DNA of 64,000 bases, from positions 55,424,405 to 55,488,404 of the forward strand of contig NC_080067.1 of the NCBI RefSeq assembly GCF_949987535.1, written 5' to 3'. This document shows, piece after piece, positions 9,819 to 22,575 of this stretch. The notes under the pieces are model-generated. The model searched no databases, had not been told where the DNA came from, and worked only from the letters and a program-made list of their open reading frames with translations. The stretch is from Balaenoptera acutorostrata (lineage: Eukaryota; Chordata; Mammalia; Artiodactyla; Balaenopteridae). The position numbers and the translations under genes are program-made. Within the stretch, counting starts at the first letter, position 1, and the number at the start of each line of letters is the position of its first letter.

Positions 9819-11919
9819 TCTCCCTAACGCTAAAGGGTAAAGAATAGAGCTATAAAATAAAATGCCTGACAACCAGAGTATATTTTGTCTTGGAAGATTT
9901 ATTTGTGTAAACATATATAATTGTTCTATTTAAATATTAGCAACATGGATTGAAAAGTTATATAATATAAGAGTATGGAAACATTACAACGTATATAAGT
10001 GGAGGTGACTGCATCTCCAAATTATATTCCTGCTAGCAGCAGCCAACAGATCAACCTTACAGGTAGAAATTAAGGATGATCTTGTTTGTGCTTTTTGAAC
10101 CAAAGAAGACACTGGATAAACTTTCCTTGACCCACATGTGGAAAGATGGAGCTAGTACATTCACCTAAACCTGTAAGACCTCAATCAGCTAAGGTCACCT
10201 GCACAAAAGAATGAAGAATTGCCTTTCCTTCCTCCTCTTCCTCATTTCCAGTTGTGGAATAGGTGTAGGCATATGGCCAAAGATTCAACTATCAAATCTA
10301 ATTTAAACTTAGTCGCCAGGACCTGATTTCTGTCACCTTGGGCTTTAGGTACTTGCCTACTAGCCAAAATATCAGTATCCATCTGCATTTCTTTGGTATT
10401 TAGCCCAGCAGTCCTGCATTTGCAACATTAATGATTTATTTCATCCATGGCTTCTGTCTTCAGTAAGGATGGTAAGAAAATCAAAATGGTGCTCATTTAA
10501 GCAAATAACTGAACTGATAGTTTTTATTATTAAAGTGTGACTTATGATATCTCAAGATCTCCTAACCAGAAAAATCTGTCTTAGATTTAGCAAACCATTA
10601 AATGATAGTATTTTAATGCCAGTAATAATACAATGTATTAATTTATTAATCATTGATGGACATTCAACAATTTACAGATGCGACCATTGAAAACTACATA
10701 AGAACTGTACATACTACGCTTAAAAGGCTTGAATTACACTTTTTAAAACATTATATTTCTGTTTCTACATGTTTTAATATTTACCTTTTCTCTTTGAGAA
10801 AAATACCTTTTAGAAAACAAACTCAAAATCGACGAAAAATCCTCGGAAGATAGTAAATGCAGTGGAGCTGAAGGGTAACAGTATATACATTCTATTCAGA
10901 ATTTGATCAGTTTCCAATTTTTCAATAAGGCTCTAGGCAAATCTCTTTTAACTTGTCATGCATTTTATAAAGAAGGGAAAGAGAAATACTTGCTGTGCCT
11001 GTTTTATAGGACAAAAATGCAAACAAGAGCAACCAGATAGAGTGAGTTCTTATGACTCAACTGACTGAGTCAACATTTCATTGTGTTGTTCATGATAACG
11101 TCCAATAGAGTTGTCTAACCTTGACAATTTCTGTTCAGGGGTTCACGACATATCACAAATACAATCAGTACAAGATTCCCTTATTGAGCAAAATAAGACC
11201 ATAAAAAACTTTCCAAAAAGACATCATTTCTATAAATGGAAATGGATTTCAGCACACGTTGGAATGTGGTCAAGTTTTTACAAAGAAAGGTTTTATAAAG
11301 GAAATCTACTAATTTCACATAAAATGGGCATAATAATTATAATAAGTTTAAAAAAAACCTTCTTACCCTAGTCACAGCCACATTGTTACACAACTCCAAG
11401 AAACACCAATCCCATTCTTTTCTATATAAATGGAAATTTCCTGGACTTGAACAACATGGCAGCCTATAATTAAAATTTAAATTCACAGACTACTTACTGA
11501 GCACCTGTTATATGTATAAAGTGCTGTGTCAGTCTCTGAATGTCTGAGTCATAATAATCATAATTATTAAAATTATTAAAATTTCTTGCACTAATTTGTT
11601 CATTTTAATAGAGTTTACTCCTAAAAGAAGATTTATAAAAATATGGTTTTGTTTCCTGTTTGTTTCATTTTCAGAGGCTTCCTCAAGTCATGGCATCTTA
11701 TTTTGGTGAAGACACCATTAAAAAGAAAATCTCTAATATATGTGGTCCTTACAGGACACAATAATTACCTTAAAGAAAAATAGCAAGAAAGAAATCCACC
11801 TTATCTCATTGAGAGAGAACTGTTTTTATTAGATCCAGAATATTCTTTTCTAATTTATTTTGCAAGGTCCTCCAAGGACAACCCTACTGCAGAAAAAAAT
11901 TGAAGAGGATTGAGATTTG
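9819..11919. other. AT-rich stretch, no gene or clear repeat recognised
   Basis: About 2.1 kb of AT-rich DNA. Short frames at 10653-10853 and 11111-11371 are composed mainly of A-rich codons and show no family resemblance. Decayed LINE sequence is possible but cannot be shown by eye. Confidence 0.35.
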
Positions 11920-11935
11920 AGAAAGGTTGTCTTTT

Positions 11936-12206
11936 TTCTTTTTTAATTAATTAATGAATTAATTAATTTTTGGCTGAGTTGGGTCTTCGTTGCTACGTGC
12001 AGGCTTCTCATGGAGGTGGCTTCTCTTGTTGCGAAGCACAGGCTCTAGGCGCGTGGGCTTCAGTAGTTGCAGCACACGGGCTCAGTAGTCGTGGCACACA
12101 GGCCCAGTTGCTCTGTGGCATGTGGGATCTTCCTGGACCAGGGCTTGAACATGTGTCCCCTGCATTGGCAGGCAGACTCTTAACCACTGTGCCACCAGGG
12201 AAGCTC
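11936..12206 (-). repeat. CHR-type SINE, minus strand
   Basis: Read on the minus strand it begins gcttccctggtggcacagtgg and ends with a (TAAT)n-type tail. An imperfect duplication of the type aga(a/g)aggttgtcttt flanks it at about 11920-11934 and 12209-12223. Several CpG sites have decayed, so it is probably older than the copies with perfect duplications. Confidence 0.92.
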
Positions 12207-12223
12207 AAGAGAGGCTGTCTTTT

Positions 12224-14133
12224 AAAGGCCATAATACAATTTTAACTTTGTGCTTAGTGCTATACTATTCTCATCAAAGATTTTTTTTACTCAAATAATC
12301 AACATTATAATACATTCTCAAATATATTCACTTATCCTGAAAAAACAAAACTTTTCTCAAACAGTTTGATAAATGACAGCAAGGAACTTCCTGCATTTCA
12401 GTTTATATTTGCTGGTACAGAATCACTCTCCAGTCTGGTCACATATTATTTCTGCCACAGTTTTAGAGGAAGATGCTATTAAGAAAATATCATATTTTTC
12501 AATTTGAAATTTAATCTACCGGCCTGTGTGTTACAAAGGTCAGATGGAAATGAACTTTATGATTGTATTTTATTAATCGAGACACCTCTATTTGATATAT
12601 TTCACTTACTTGAAAAATTAATTCAATGGCAGTAAGATAACAACAACTTACTGGTTCTCTCTATATATATCATAGGAACTTGACTAGACTTCAACAAGAG
12701 ACCTGAAAGTACTATGAGATTATGAAAAAGGAGCAAGGAAGCTACTTAGAAAGATTTGTATAAGTTTGTTAACTATTTTGCACTTAACTGCACCATTAAT
12801 TATTTATGAACAATTTCTTTCTGGATTACCGATATTCTCAGATACTCTTAGGAAATACAGTATTAAAGCAAATGATTTGGAAAAAAGAAGTTGGAATAAG
12901 AAGAAACAGGAATTCATATCTGTTGAAACGTCAACCTCCATTGTGTATAAAGGAGACAGCGGTGTAGGGATTTGGGTCTATAAAACAAAGACCTTAGACC
13001 TTTACTCTTCAACACTGCACTTAGGTAAAGATGTAATTAATACTAACTCCACAACCTAAATTGAACTTAGAGAAGTTAGAGGTTCCTGTGAGAGTGATCT
13101 GAATGATTTGGAAGAAGGTGTCAACACATTCATGATATCACAGGTTAAGGAACAGGCTGAGAAAAATATATAGTAACAGGCATCAACTATATGAATGTCA
13201 CTAGAACAGTGGATCACCTTTTATATGAAAAATAAAAGAAACAATAAATTTAACTCATAATTTAAAATTTTAAATTTTCTTATAAAGTAGACTTGATTAA
13301 AGGGTCAGAGTTACCTAGGGAGGTGGGGACATCTTTTTAAGATATTTTTACGAAAACAGAATTAGAACCTCAGGATTTTAGCATGATGAAGGTGTTATAG
13401 TACTCCATAATGGAAAAGGGGAAACCCAGATTAGGTGTTAAACATCTGTACAGTGATTTGTTTTTTACAATTTATACATTTCTTTCCCATAGATCATCTC
13501 ATTTGCTATTGATAACTTTCCTCTGAATACCTACTAATACAAATATGAATAAAACACTATTTCTTGCCCTCATGGAACTTAAAGTCGCAGGTTCCCTACA
13601 TTAAACATTTTTAATATTGTGGATATTTTCATTTAAGGAAACGAACATCAAGTCCTGGGGGAAATGGTAAGAAAAAGAGAATTGGAGGTGGGGAGTAGAA
13701 AAGAAGCAGAAGTAGGTGTTTGTATACGGCTGTCTTGAAAACATAAAGGAAGTAAAGGCAAGGAAAACGGGAGAGTGGAACTTCAAGCAGATGGCAAAGA
13801 GTGTGAATGAGAGAAAGAAGGCGAGGGAAAGGGAGAGGGAGGGAGGGAGGCAGGGAAAGAGAGAGAATGTTGCAGAAGAGGGTAATGAACCCATATCAGC
13901 CTATTCTGCCACATTCTGGATGTCACGGGACAGAGCAAATCCTGAGCCCTGAGGGAGTTGAGAAATGCATACTAGGATACTCTGAGCTGGACTTGCTTAG
14001 ATAAACATCATCCAAACTCTTCCCAAGTCAAATAAAAAGGTACTTGTTGGAGACAACAGTGGAAACTAAGATGACTCCACAACTGTGAGTAATAAATTAG
14101 ATGCCATTGAACACTTGGATTGGAGAAGCAGTC
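12224..14133. other. AT-rich stretch, no gene recognised
   Basis: Includes a purine-rich run at 13809-13866. Open frames at 12766-13059 and 13716-14004 have no known domain; the latter are largely encoded by the GA-rich run. Confidence 0.35.
13809..13866 (+). repeat. GA-rich low-complexity tract
   Basis: Almost pure purine sequence (gagagaaagaagg, then several ggga units, then gggaaagagagaga), interrupted by two isolated pyrimidines. Confidence 0.85.
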
Positions 14134-14148
14134 AAAGAAAATGTGTCT

Positions 14149-15304
14149 ACCCTAAATGTAAGACCAGACACTATAAAACTCTTAGAGGAAAACATAAGAA
14201 GAACACTCTTTGACATAAATCACAGAAAGATCTTTTTTGACCCACCTCCTAGAGTAATGGAAATAAAAACAAAAACAAACAAATGGGACCTAATGAAACT
14301 TAAAAGCTTTTGCACAGCAAAGGAAACTATAAACAAGATGAAAAGACAACCCTCAGAAGGGGAGAAAATATTTGCAAACCAATCAACGGACAAAGGATTA
14401 ATCTCCAAAATATAGAAACAGCTCATGCAGCTCAATATTAAAAAAACAAACAACCCAATCAAAAAATGGGCAGAAGACCTAAACAGACATTTCTCCAAAG
14501 AAGACATACAGATGGCCAAGAGGCACATGAAAAGATGCTCAACATCACTAATTATTAGAGAAATGCAAATCAAAACTACAATGAGGTATCACCTCACACT
14601 GGTTAGAATGGGCATCATCAGAAAATCTAGAAACAACAAATGCTGGAGAGGGTGTGGAGAAAAGGGAACCCTCTTGCACTGTTGGTGGGAATGTAAATTG
14701 ATACAGCCACTATGGAGGACAGTGTGGAGGTTCCTTAAAAAACTAAAAATAGAACTACCATATGACCCAGCAATCCCACTACTGGGCATATACCCAGAAA
14801 AAACCATAATTCAAAAAGACACATGCACCCCAATGTTCATTGCACCACTATTTACAATAGCCAGGTCATGGAAGCAACCTAAATGCCCATCGACAGATGA
14901 ATGGATAAAGAAGATGTGGTACATATATAAAATGGAATATTACTCAGCCTTTAAAAAGGAACGAAATTGGGTCATTTGTAGAGACGTGGATGGACCTAGA
15001 GACTGTCATACAGAGTGAAGTAAGTCAGAAAGAGAAAAACAAATATCGTATATTAACACATATATGTGGAATCAAGAAAAATGGTACAGATGAACCGGTT
15101 TGCAGGGCAGAAATAGAGACACAGATGTAGAGAACAAACATATGGACACCAAGGGGGGAAAGCGGGGTGGGGGTGGTGGTGTGATGAATTGGGAGATTTG
15201 GATTGACATGTATACACTGATGTGTATAAAATAGATAACTGATAAGAACCTGCTGTATAAAAAATAAATAAATAAAATAAAATTTTATACAACAAAACAA
15301 CAAA
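14149..15304 (+). mobile_element. 5'-truncated L1, ORF2 3' end plus 3' UTR, with perfect 15-bp target duplication
   Basis: Translation in pieces gives the C-terminal part of L1 ORF2: a [16 protein letters not shown] stretch near 14310, the zinc-finger-like [17 protein letters not shown] near 14650, and [12 protein letters not shown] near 14765, up to [12 protein letters not shown] stop codon near 14415 breaks the frame, and both endonuclease and reverse transcriptase domains are missing, so it is dead. The 3' UTR ends in an aataaataaaataaaa tail. The 15-bp repeat aaagaaaatgtgtct at 14134-14148 and 15305-15319 marks the insertion exactly and shows target-primed retroposition. Few indels suggest a moderately recent insertion. 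Confidence 0.95.
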
Positions 15305-15424
15305 AAAGAAAATGTGTCTTCATATTCACAGTTCAAAACAAGACAGATTCTAATTACATCAGTAAAAATATGGGGGCTGGAAATAATAAACAGTATGTGG
15401 TCACAATAGATGGTAAGTGAAATG

Positions 15425-15600
15425 TATCATTCATAGCTAATACCTACTTAGTGCTTACTATGTCAGGCACTGTTTTAAGCCTTTTACGTATCTTAACTCA
15501 TCATGACCAACTATGAGGAAGGTATTAGTATTATCCACATTTTACAGACAAGGAAACTAAGATACAAAGCGGTTACACACCCTGTCCAAAATATCTATTA
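15425..15600 (-). repeat. MIR fragment, minus orientation
   Basis: It reads as reverse MIR: tacttagtgcttactatgtcagg, taactcatcatgacc, then cacattttacagacaaggaaac. Confidence 0.85.
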
Positions 15601-16105
15601 TTTAAGATATGTAGCTTCTCATTGATGGTCATTTCACTTACTACATTTTCTTTATTGCTTCATTTAATAACCAAAAAATATTTCACAGGGCTTTCAGGAG
15701 TTTACTTGCAACCTTAGTCTTTCTAGCACTGGTTACTCTCTCAAGATTTGGGGTTTTCAGCTATGATTTCTCAAAATGGAGTTTTCAGAAACTCTCAGCT
15801 TGAGAAACTGATATTATGATGGACAGATGCCCAAATATTTCACAGAATCGGAGCCAGAGCAGCCAACACAGATTGGGCTGGACAGGAATGGTAGCAAAGT
15901 TAAGACTTTAATTCAGTCCTAAATGATCAAAGGGACTAGATCAGGAGAAAGACAGGGAAGGACATTTAAGGCACTGAACACAGGTATTGGTCAAAGTATT
16001 AGGAAGAGCCAGAATCTGTGTATGGCTGTGACAACATATGTGTATGGAAAACAGCAGGAAATACAGTTGGAGAAATAGACAGTGTCCCAATCAAGAAGAA
16101 CTTCC
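15601..16105. other. Unassigned stretch
   Basis: No gene, RNA or clear repeat is seen here. It borders the ancient element that follows and may include part of it. Confidence 0.3.
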
Positions 16106-17300
16106 CATGCCATACTAGAGAGTATGACATTAAAGGGTTTATGCTGGGAGTCACAGGACCAGATTGGATTCCAGAAAGGACACACTGTCACTGTCTTCCA
16201 CATCCCATCCTCACCTCCTCACACACCACCATCAGCTCCAGGACTCAGTTCATCCATCCTCTCCCATGATTTGGAGACTATTAAACCAGTCAGGATCTGA
16301 AACACAGTCTGTGGCAGAGAGAAGAGAATGGATCCAAGGGATAAATAAGAAGTAGAATCAACAGGACTTTTATACAGGAAGGTGCTGACATTTCTGGTGT
16401 GTGAATCTGGGTGCATCAGGGTACCACTCCTTGAGACAGAAGACTCATAGGAAAACATGAAGAGGGAAGGCGTGACTTCAGTCTGAAACATACAAGGTTT
16501 CAGGGGCTTGATGAACACCAGACTCATGTGCCCACTAGGCAGCCAGTAAGGAGGCTAAGCTTCAGGGGGTTGAGCTGGTCTTATTGAGACAGAAGAACTC
16601 ACAAAGGACACTAAGAAAAAATAACCAGAGTCTGAGAAAAGAGAAAGTTGCAATGTCAAAGGAAGTTAAGGAACGAGAAAATTTCAGAAAGGAGGGTGTG
16701 GTGAGTTTCAAAAAGGAGGCTATAGTCAGAACTGGATGCTACAGGAGACCGAGTGAAACAAGGACTGAAAAGGGCTCATTCAATCTGGCAATGATGAGGC
16801 CTCTGGAGATAAAAGCAGGAATTATAAGGCAGAGACAGAAGCCAGATTAAACATAGGGAAGGGAAAAAATGGGAGGTGACCGAGGGGAGACAAAGAAGGT
16901 AGAAAAAAGTTGGCTCAGTTTGGAAAGAGATAGACACTGATACTGAGGTCTCACTGAAGAAGTCTGTGCTGAGAGGAAAGAGGCAACACAGGGAGAGAGG
17001 AGCAAGGCCCCAGAAACAGGAGAAGGGAGCCTACACCCTTGCAGGAGGGCCAGTCTTGAACAGAAGAAGGGAGAGGTCTTGCACCAAGACAGGATGGAAG
17101 AAGGTAAGAATGTAGGTGGGCAAAGATGAGCTGGTGGAGGGAGAGAGAAGCATTGTGGGACACCTGTCCACTGGCTCTACTTTCTCCAAGAGGCAGGCAG
17201 CAAGGGCACCTGCAGAGAGTACTGAAGCCAGGGGCAGTAGAAGGGAGGAGAGGAAAAGTTTTGGAGTAATTCTTCCAGGAACAGGAGAAGGAACTGAGTA
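16106..17300 (+). repeat. Ancient dispersed element, over 1 kb
   Basis: A phrase order known from an old, high-copy mammalian repeat is visible: a gacattaaagggtttatgctggg region, aagtagaatcaacaggac, a caatgtcaaaggaagttaagg region, aacaaggactgaaaagggctc, gatgaggcctctggag and acagaagccagatta. It shares part of its layout with 1935-2444. The overlapping frames on both strands (up to about 100 codons) are low-complexity, purine-rich by-products. The family name is not certain. Confidence 0.45.
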
Positions 17301-17754
17301 GGTACGTACCATAGACGATTAAGTAGTACCAAGTGCCACTGGGGTTGGGTTTTGTGCTTTTCCCTGAGTTGTGTCATGCAGTCCGAATGCAGAAAAAGGA
17401 AACAAATGGTTGGACTGATCTAAGGTAAGGTGTCTGCAAGGTGGATATTCGGGTAGACAAAGGGCACAGGAGATAGCACATGTTGGCTTACAATGATTAA
17501 AATAAGGAATCATGGGCCCCAAGGCTGGATAGACAAGGTATTAAAGTTTCAAGACTGACAGAAGGGACCAGAGGGTTTATTCATAAAGAGCAGGTGTGCA
17601 GGGTGTGAGGGAGTATAAACAGGAGAGTCAAAGACTGTGTTCTGAGATTGGGATGCTGCATATTTAAGATTTTAAAAGCAGAACAGACCTGGGTCATGAT
17701 AAGTCCAGGCTGTGAGTCACAAGAGTGGGGTGTTGTTACAGGTCATAGTAATAC
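17301..17754. other. Unassigned stretch following the ancient element
   Basis: It continues the purine-rich character of the preceding element (aggtgtgcagggtgtgaggg) but carries no diagnostic motif. Confidence 0.3.
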
Positions 17755-17885
17755 AATTATAGTATCAATATTATCCCATTTCACTAATGAGCCAAAGATT
17801 AGGTGACTTATTCAAAGTCACAGCTGATTAATGGCAAGACCAAGGTTTTAATCCAGACCTTTGCTGTCAAATCCTGTGATCTTTT
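17755..17885 (-). repeat. MIR fragment, minus orientation
   Basis: Reverse MIR order: ttatcccatttcactaatgagc, aggtgacttattcaaagtcacagc, then ccaaggttttaatccagacc. Confidence 0.75.
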
Positions 17886-18870
17886 CATACAAAATCATCT
17901 CACTTGGTACTCTTTTCTTCCAACCTTTGAATAAGAAATAAGATGGTGATTTTGCTTTCAGTCTAGAACCAAGTTATAAATAAAAGAAAGCTATAAATCT
18001 GACTTAAAAGGCAAGTGAAAGTGACAGTATTATTTTCAGTATTCTGGTTATTACCTCTAGTGTAGAAGCTTATGAAATTCTGTTAAAATGTACCTTTTTA
18101 CAGAGTGTTTTCTTATTATAAAAGCATTAAATATAAATAGCTATCTAACATGGTAACAAAAATAGCTAAGAACCATTTTAACTTATGAAACATAAATCCA
18201 GACTGAAGTGGCAGGTCGGCCATTATTTCACTACACTGTACCCCACTAGCTATCAAGTACCAGGCTGCTTTAGGATGATTTAGGAAGATAAGGAGATATA
18301 ACATCACATATTTCCGACCCAGGTATATTTAGGTATATACCCAAAAGTGAACATCTGATTTGTTCAAATGTAAATGGGGCTGCCATTTTCTTTAAGAAGA
18401 GTCACTCGAGCTCAGAAAATCCAAGAAAGCTGAGGGTGCTGGCGGCGGGCATAAATGGCAAATCAGAGCCCTACTGCAGTTAGTTACTGCTAACCCCATC
18501 CTGGGCAGCCCTCAGGATATTATACATGAACAGGCATATTCAGATGGAACGATGGTGGTAAACATAATTCAATCTGGAATAATTCATTACAAAACGCAAA
18601 CGAAAAAATGTCAAATTTGCTACCTATGACATTAGCTATTACTGCCCTTTACTATATATTAAAGTGAGGAGCCTGCAGGAAAGCATGTTCTTCACACATT
18701 CTCACATACGGTTATACCATAGCTATTTATTTCACCCACTCTTGAAGCAGCAGGGTTTTCCTCTGTCAGCCAAGGCCCATCCAACCCAGCTTATCAAGAT
18801 TCTCCAACTGTTCCTGGGATTCCTATTCTCACTATTAGTAGCTACTAGCTTGCTTTTCCTGAGTAATTAT
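17886..18870. other. Unique-looking stretch, no gene recognised
   Basis: No feature is supported. A 72-codon plus frame at 18664-18882 is leucine-rich at its end but has no signal-peptide context or relatives I recognise. Confidence 0.35.
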
Positions 18871-18874
18871 TTGC

Positions 18875-19022
18875 CAGGTTAGGACTTTACCCAGACTGCT
18901 ATTTAATCCACACATCACCCACGTGAAGTAGGTACTGTTACCATCCCCCATCCCCATTCTACAGATGAGGAGAGTGGGGCACAGTCACAAGATCACACAG
19001 CTGGTAAGCCCTGGCTCTTAGC
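18875..19022 (-). repeat. MIR fragment, minus orientation
   Basis: aggtactgttaccatccc, then ctacagatgaggagagtgggg, then agatcacacagctggtaagc are reverse-MIR phrases. Confidence 0.75.
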
Positions 19023-19600
19023 CACTCCCACATACCCTCTCCATGCCTCAGCCTTTACTACCTCCCCATCCAGATTTCACCCAACTTCTGCTCCACATCT
19101 CAGAGGTCACGTGTTCGGGAAAACTCCCCACTTACTTGGGTCCACACTGATCACTCCCTTCTCAGAGGGAGCTTCTTCACGCCCGGATAGAAGCCTTGCT
19201 TTGTGCCAGCATCAGCACCCACTAACATTCATGGGGAGGACCTTGGGGAGACCCACTGGCCCTATTTGCTGGGAAGCTGGTGTTGACAGATGAGACAGTG
19301 TCTTCACAGAAATGAGGTTGGGTTACATAGCGTCAGCACTTCAAAAATTCTAAGATGTAATCCAAGCCCTGGTTCCTCAAAGTGTTCAGGGATAGGGATT
19401 CCTGCAAATCTGAATTATGTCTTTTCTTTAATCTCATGTGCTCAAACCTGGTAGACTTGAAAGACTAGCAAAAATGAATGTTAGAGCTGTTGGAGACATT
19501 TGTGCGCAATGATATTAACCCCTTCCAGCCTACTCCTCCAACGCCACGCAGGCAACTTAGAGAACAGCAAGGACTCCAACTCCTTCAGCTGTGGGAGGAA
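19023..19600. other. Unassigned stretch
   Basis: No repeat or gene is supported. Frames near 19481-19763 overlap each other on both strands and run into the MIR. Confidence 0.3.
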
Positions 19601-19604
19601 GGGA

Positions 19605-19815
19605 GAACACTGCCCCCGTGTTTGGAGAATCTCAGTTCTGCACCAGGCGCTGTCACCCACCAGCTGCGTGACCACCAGCAAATCACTACGATCTCTCTGG
19701 GCCTCAGTTTCCACCAGTAAAACAAGAGTAATGATACCTAAGGCTGTTGTAAGAACTAAATGAGCTGGCAGATGAAAGTTTGTAAAATGTATGATGCTCT
19801 GAAAATGCTACAATT
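19605..19815 (+). repeat. MIR
   Basis: cagctgcgtgaccacc, gggcctcagtttccaccagtaa, then ggctgttgtaagaactaaatg follow MIR order, including its conserved core. Confidence 0.8.
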
Positions 19816-22559
19816 TTCCATTATTACTTTACGTTTGGGATATCGGACGCTTGTGTTGGAAACTTTTTCTTTTCCTTACAATTCTCTGTTGCAGCAATCA
19901 TCCACTGATGGTGTCCAAGACCACTGTCAAATACAGTGTATCTTATTGAAAGGCACCAACTAGCAAATGACCACAAGCCTAATATGTTATGATGCATCTG
20001 AAAATGTCTGTTTGACCAAGGAATGGCTGAAGCTCATCTAAACTGCAGCGGGAAAACCAGTAAACCCAACAAAAGGTATCACCTATATACATCGACTGCC
20101 AGACAATTTAAAGGTGGGTAATGGGGTATTGAAGATAAACCAGAGCACATGTTATAACCTTCATGCTTGTCCTGGGCAGACCTGGACAAATAGTAGAGGC
20201 CAGGACACAGATGTAAGGACTTACTGTAGGAGGGAGAAGTGATAATTTCTTGACACCTTTAAAAGATGATGATTTCAAGAGTGTCGACTGCTTTGGTCTG
20301 TTCCAGCATGAGGCTTGTCACTGTTGCTGCTGGAGGTCTGAGATGATGTCTGAACGTGTTTGGGGCATGATTTTGATGCTGTGTACTGATAGTCGGGCCC
20401 AGAAGTGAAAAGTAGGAAATGCCATAATAGTTATCAACCTTCCTTCCACTGTTTTGGGGTAATTTCCTCTGGCCTAAGCAGGTTAGCAACCTAGGGCTGG
20501 GGTGGAAGCAGGGTGCAAGGGCATTGCACGATACTCCTTATTAAGAGATTTTTCATCTAACTCAGACCCACAGAATATATGTGCTTAGTTGGGGCCTAAA
20601 TTACCAAAAACTCTAATTTCCTATTAGACTATTTGATATTTAATATAAATATTGTGTCCCGTTTTATTTAACAAAACTACTGGGACTTGCACTGAAAATG
20701 GATTTTGTCTCTAGGCATTAATACCAGTGATGTTTAAATCATTTTAAAACTGCCTTCACCACATTCCTCTGAATACTGAAAAAGAATTATGACCCATCTA
20801 TATTTGTCAGAGAGCATATTTGATTTTTTGAAAGAGTTTGATATCTTTCCAAACAGGTAAAGAAGGAGAAGGATCATGTTGAATAAAAGCACTGTAAAGC
20901 TAAAATGATAAGTGACCAAAAAGCTACTTGGTAGTTTGTGCACCTCATCTCCAAAAGAAGGTAGCCCTCAAATACATAAGGCAATTGCATTATTTTTGAA
21001 AGAAAAAGGTATAGTTCTCTACTCTGAAGGAAGGTTATTGATTTGCACAGTTAAATTTTGGGGTCTGCATGTCTTCTCTTTACTTAATTGGTCACCTGTA
21101 AAACCTTTTGTGTTACTCTCTAGTTTGTGTGTGTGTTTGTTTTCATAAATTCGTCTTCACTGTAAGCAGTTTATGGAGAGAGAATGCCTCTATACCTTTC
21201 CTATGCTCGCCACCTGGCTCCAGCCTAGTGCCCGGCATACAGTAGGTATTGAATAAATGACTGACTAGGCTTCAAATTTAACTCTACATAAATACTCTGA
21301 GCATAAGAACTAGAAAACCAAAGGGATTTGCGCAGCTGGTAGAAAATTTTACGCATTCATTTATATGAACAGATGATATTAAACATTGGAGGTGGGGGAA
21401 GAGGAGAAGATGGAAACAAAATCATGAAAAGAACCAGCATCTTGTATACCATATTGTCCCTGAAAGTGTCATAAATTTCCATTTGTCTTCTGATAATTCA
21501 AGGTAGGTAGCCTGCATATGAAAATATAATGGTGGTAGCACTGCATTGCTCTCCCCACTTAGAAGGGAAAGTCCTAAAGCCAGCATGTGGCCTGCCAGTG
21601 TGAATTCAGTCAGAGCAATATTGTCTATCATTGCATAGAATTGGTTCTTTGACATTCATAATGGAACTTTGATGTAAGAAAGCAGTTTGGTTAGTTTATC
21701 TCTTTAGGAGAGAGAAAACAAATCTGGGTTTTGTAAGAAAGCGAAAAAGGGATAAGGGTGGTGGGTTGGGCGGAACACTAGGTCCAAGTGACACCATCCA
21801 GTTCCCTTAGAACGTGAAAATCAACAGCTGGGATTTTACCAAGTCAGAGAGAGAAAATGGGCATTTAAAGAAAATTTAAATGGAAGGAGGGGGTGGTGAA
21901 GCATTTCATATTTTAGAATGCATGGTTTTACTAGGGCAGAGGTAAGCCACTCTCCTTCACTTTTTGAATTCACAAAAGTATCTGGGAATATTAAGCCAGG
22001 ACTTCAGAGCAGCCCTTCTGGCAGCCTGTGGGAGGCTGAGAAGGCCTCTCATTCCAGGCCCCTCTCTCAGGCTCCATTCTTCCACCTTCGGATTTGGTTT
22101 GTCTGGTAAATCAAGCTAAAAGCAAAATCTGCCATGAAGCCTCTGCGTGCTCCTCTGTTACCCCAACCCTGAGCTTGAGCTTGGGACCATATGGGTGTCT
22201 TAACCCTCCTTCTTTTAGATCTGATTTCAAGAATGTAAGATACCAAAGGGCAGTTATTTTTTAAAATTCTCTCAAATGTCACAACTAGGAAGAAATGTAG
22301 GCTGGCAGGGCCACCACGACCCTAGAGTAAAGGCGAGTGACAAACCTTCTCCACCATCCTCCCCACAGGGAAATCTGATCAATGAATCCAGCCACCTTCT
22401 CCCTTAAAGAACAAAATCCAAAATTAAGTTAAAAACTAGTTACCGAAGATTGGAAAATGGCAGGAAATGTCTTTATTCTACTAATAAGTACTTCCGGAGA
22501 ATTCTACAGAACAAAAGATGTAACTAGCTGGCCTTCCATTGTTTAAATAACCTCTTTTT
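19816..22559. other. Long unique-looking stretch, no gene recognised
   Basis: About 2.7 kb with one short MIR/L2 tail remnant near 21222-21262 (gtgcccggcatacagtagg). Frames of 60-80 codons occur on both strands; none shows a known domain, a good splice context or a start that stands out. Confidence 0.35.
21215..21262 (+). repeat. MIR/L2 tail remnant
   Basis: agtgcccggcatacagtagg followed by ttgaataaatga is the common 3' tail of MIR/L2. Confidence 0.45.
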
Positions 22560-22575
22560 AAAAACACACACCTGG

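Noticed and set aside
14425..15018. 197-codon frame resembling a reverse-transcriptase-associated protein
   Set aside because: It is the C-terminal part of L1 ORF2 in a 5'-truncated dead copy, not a host gene.
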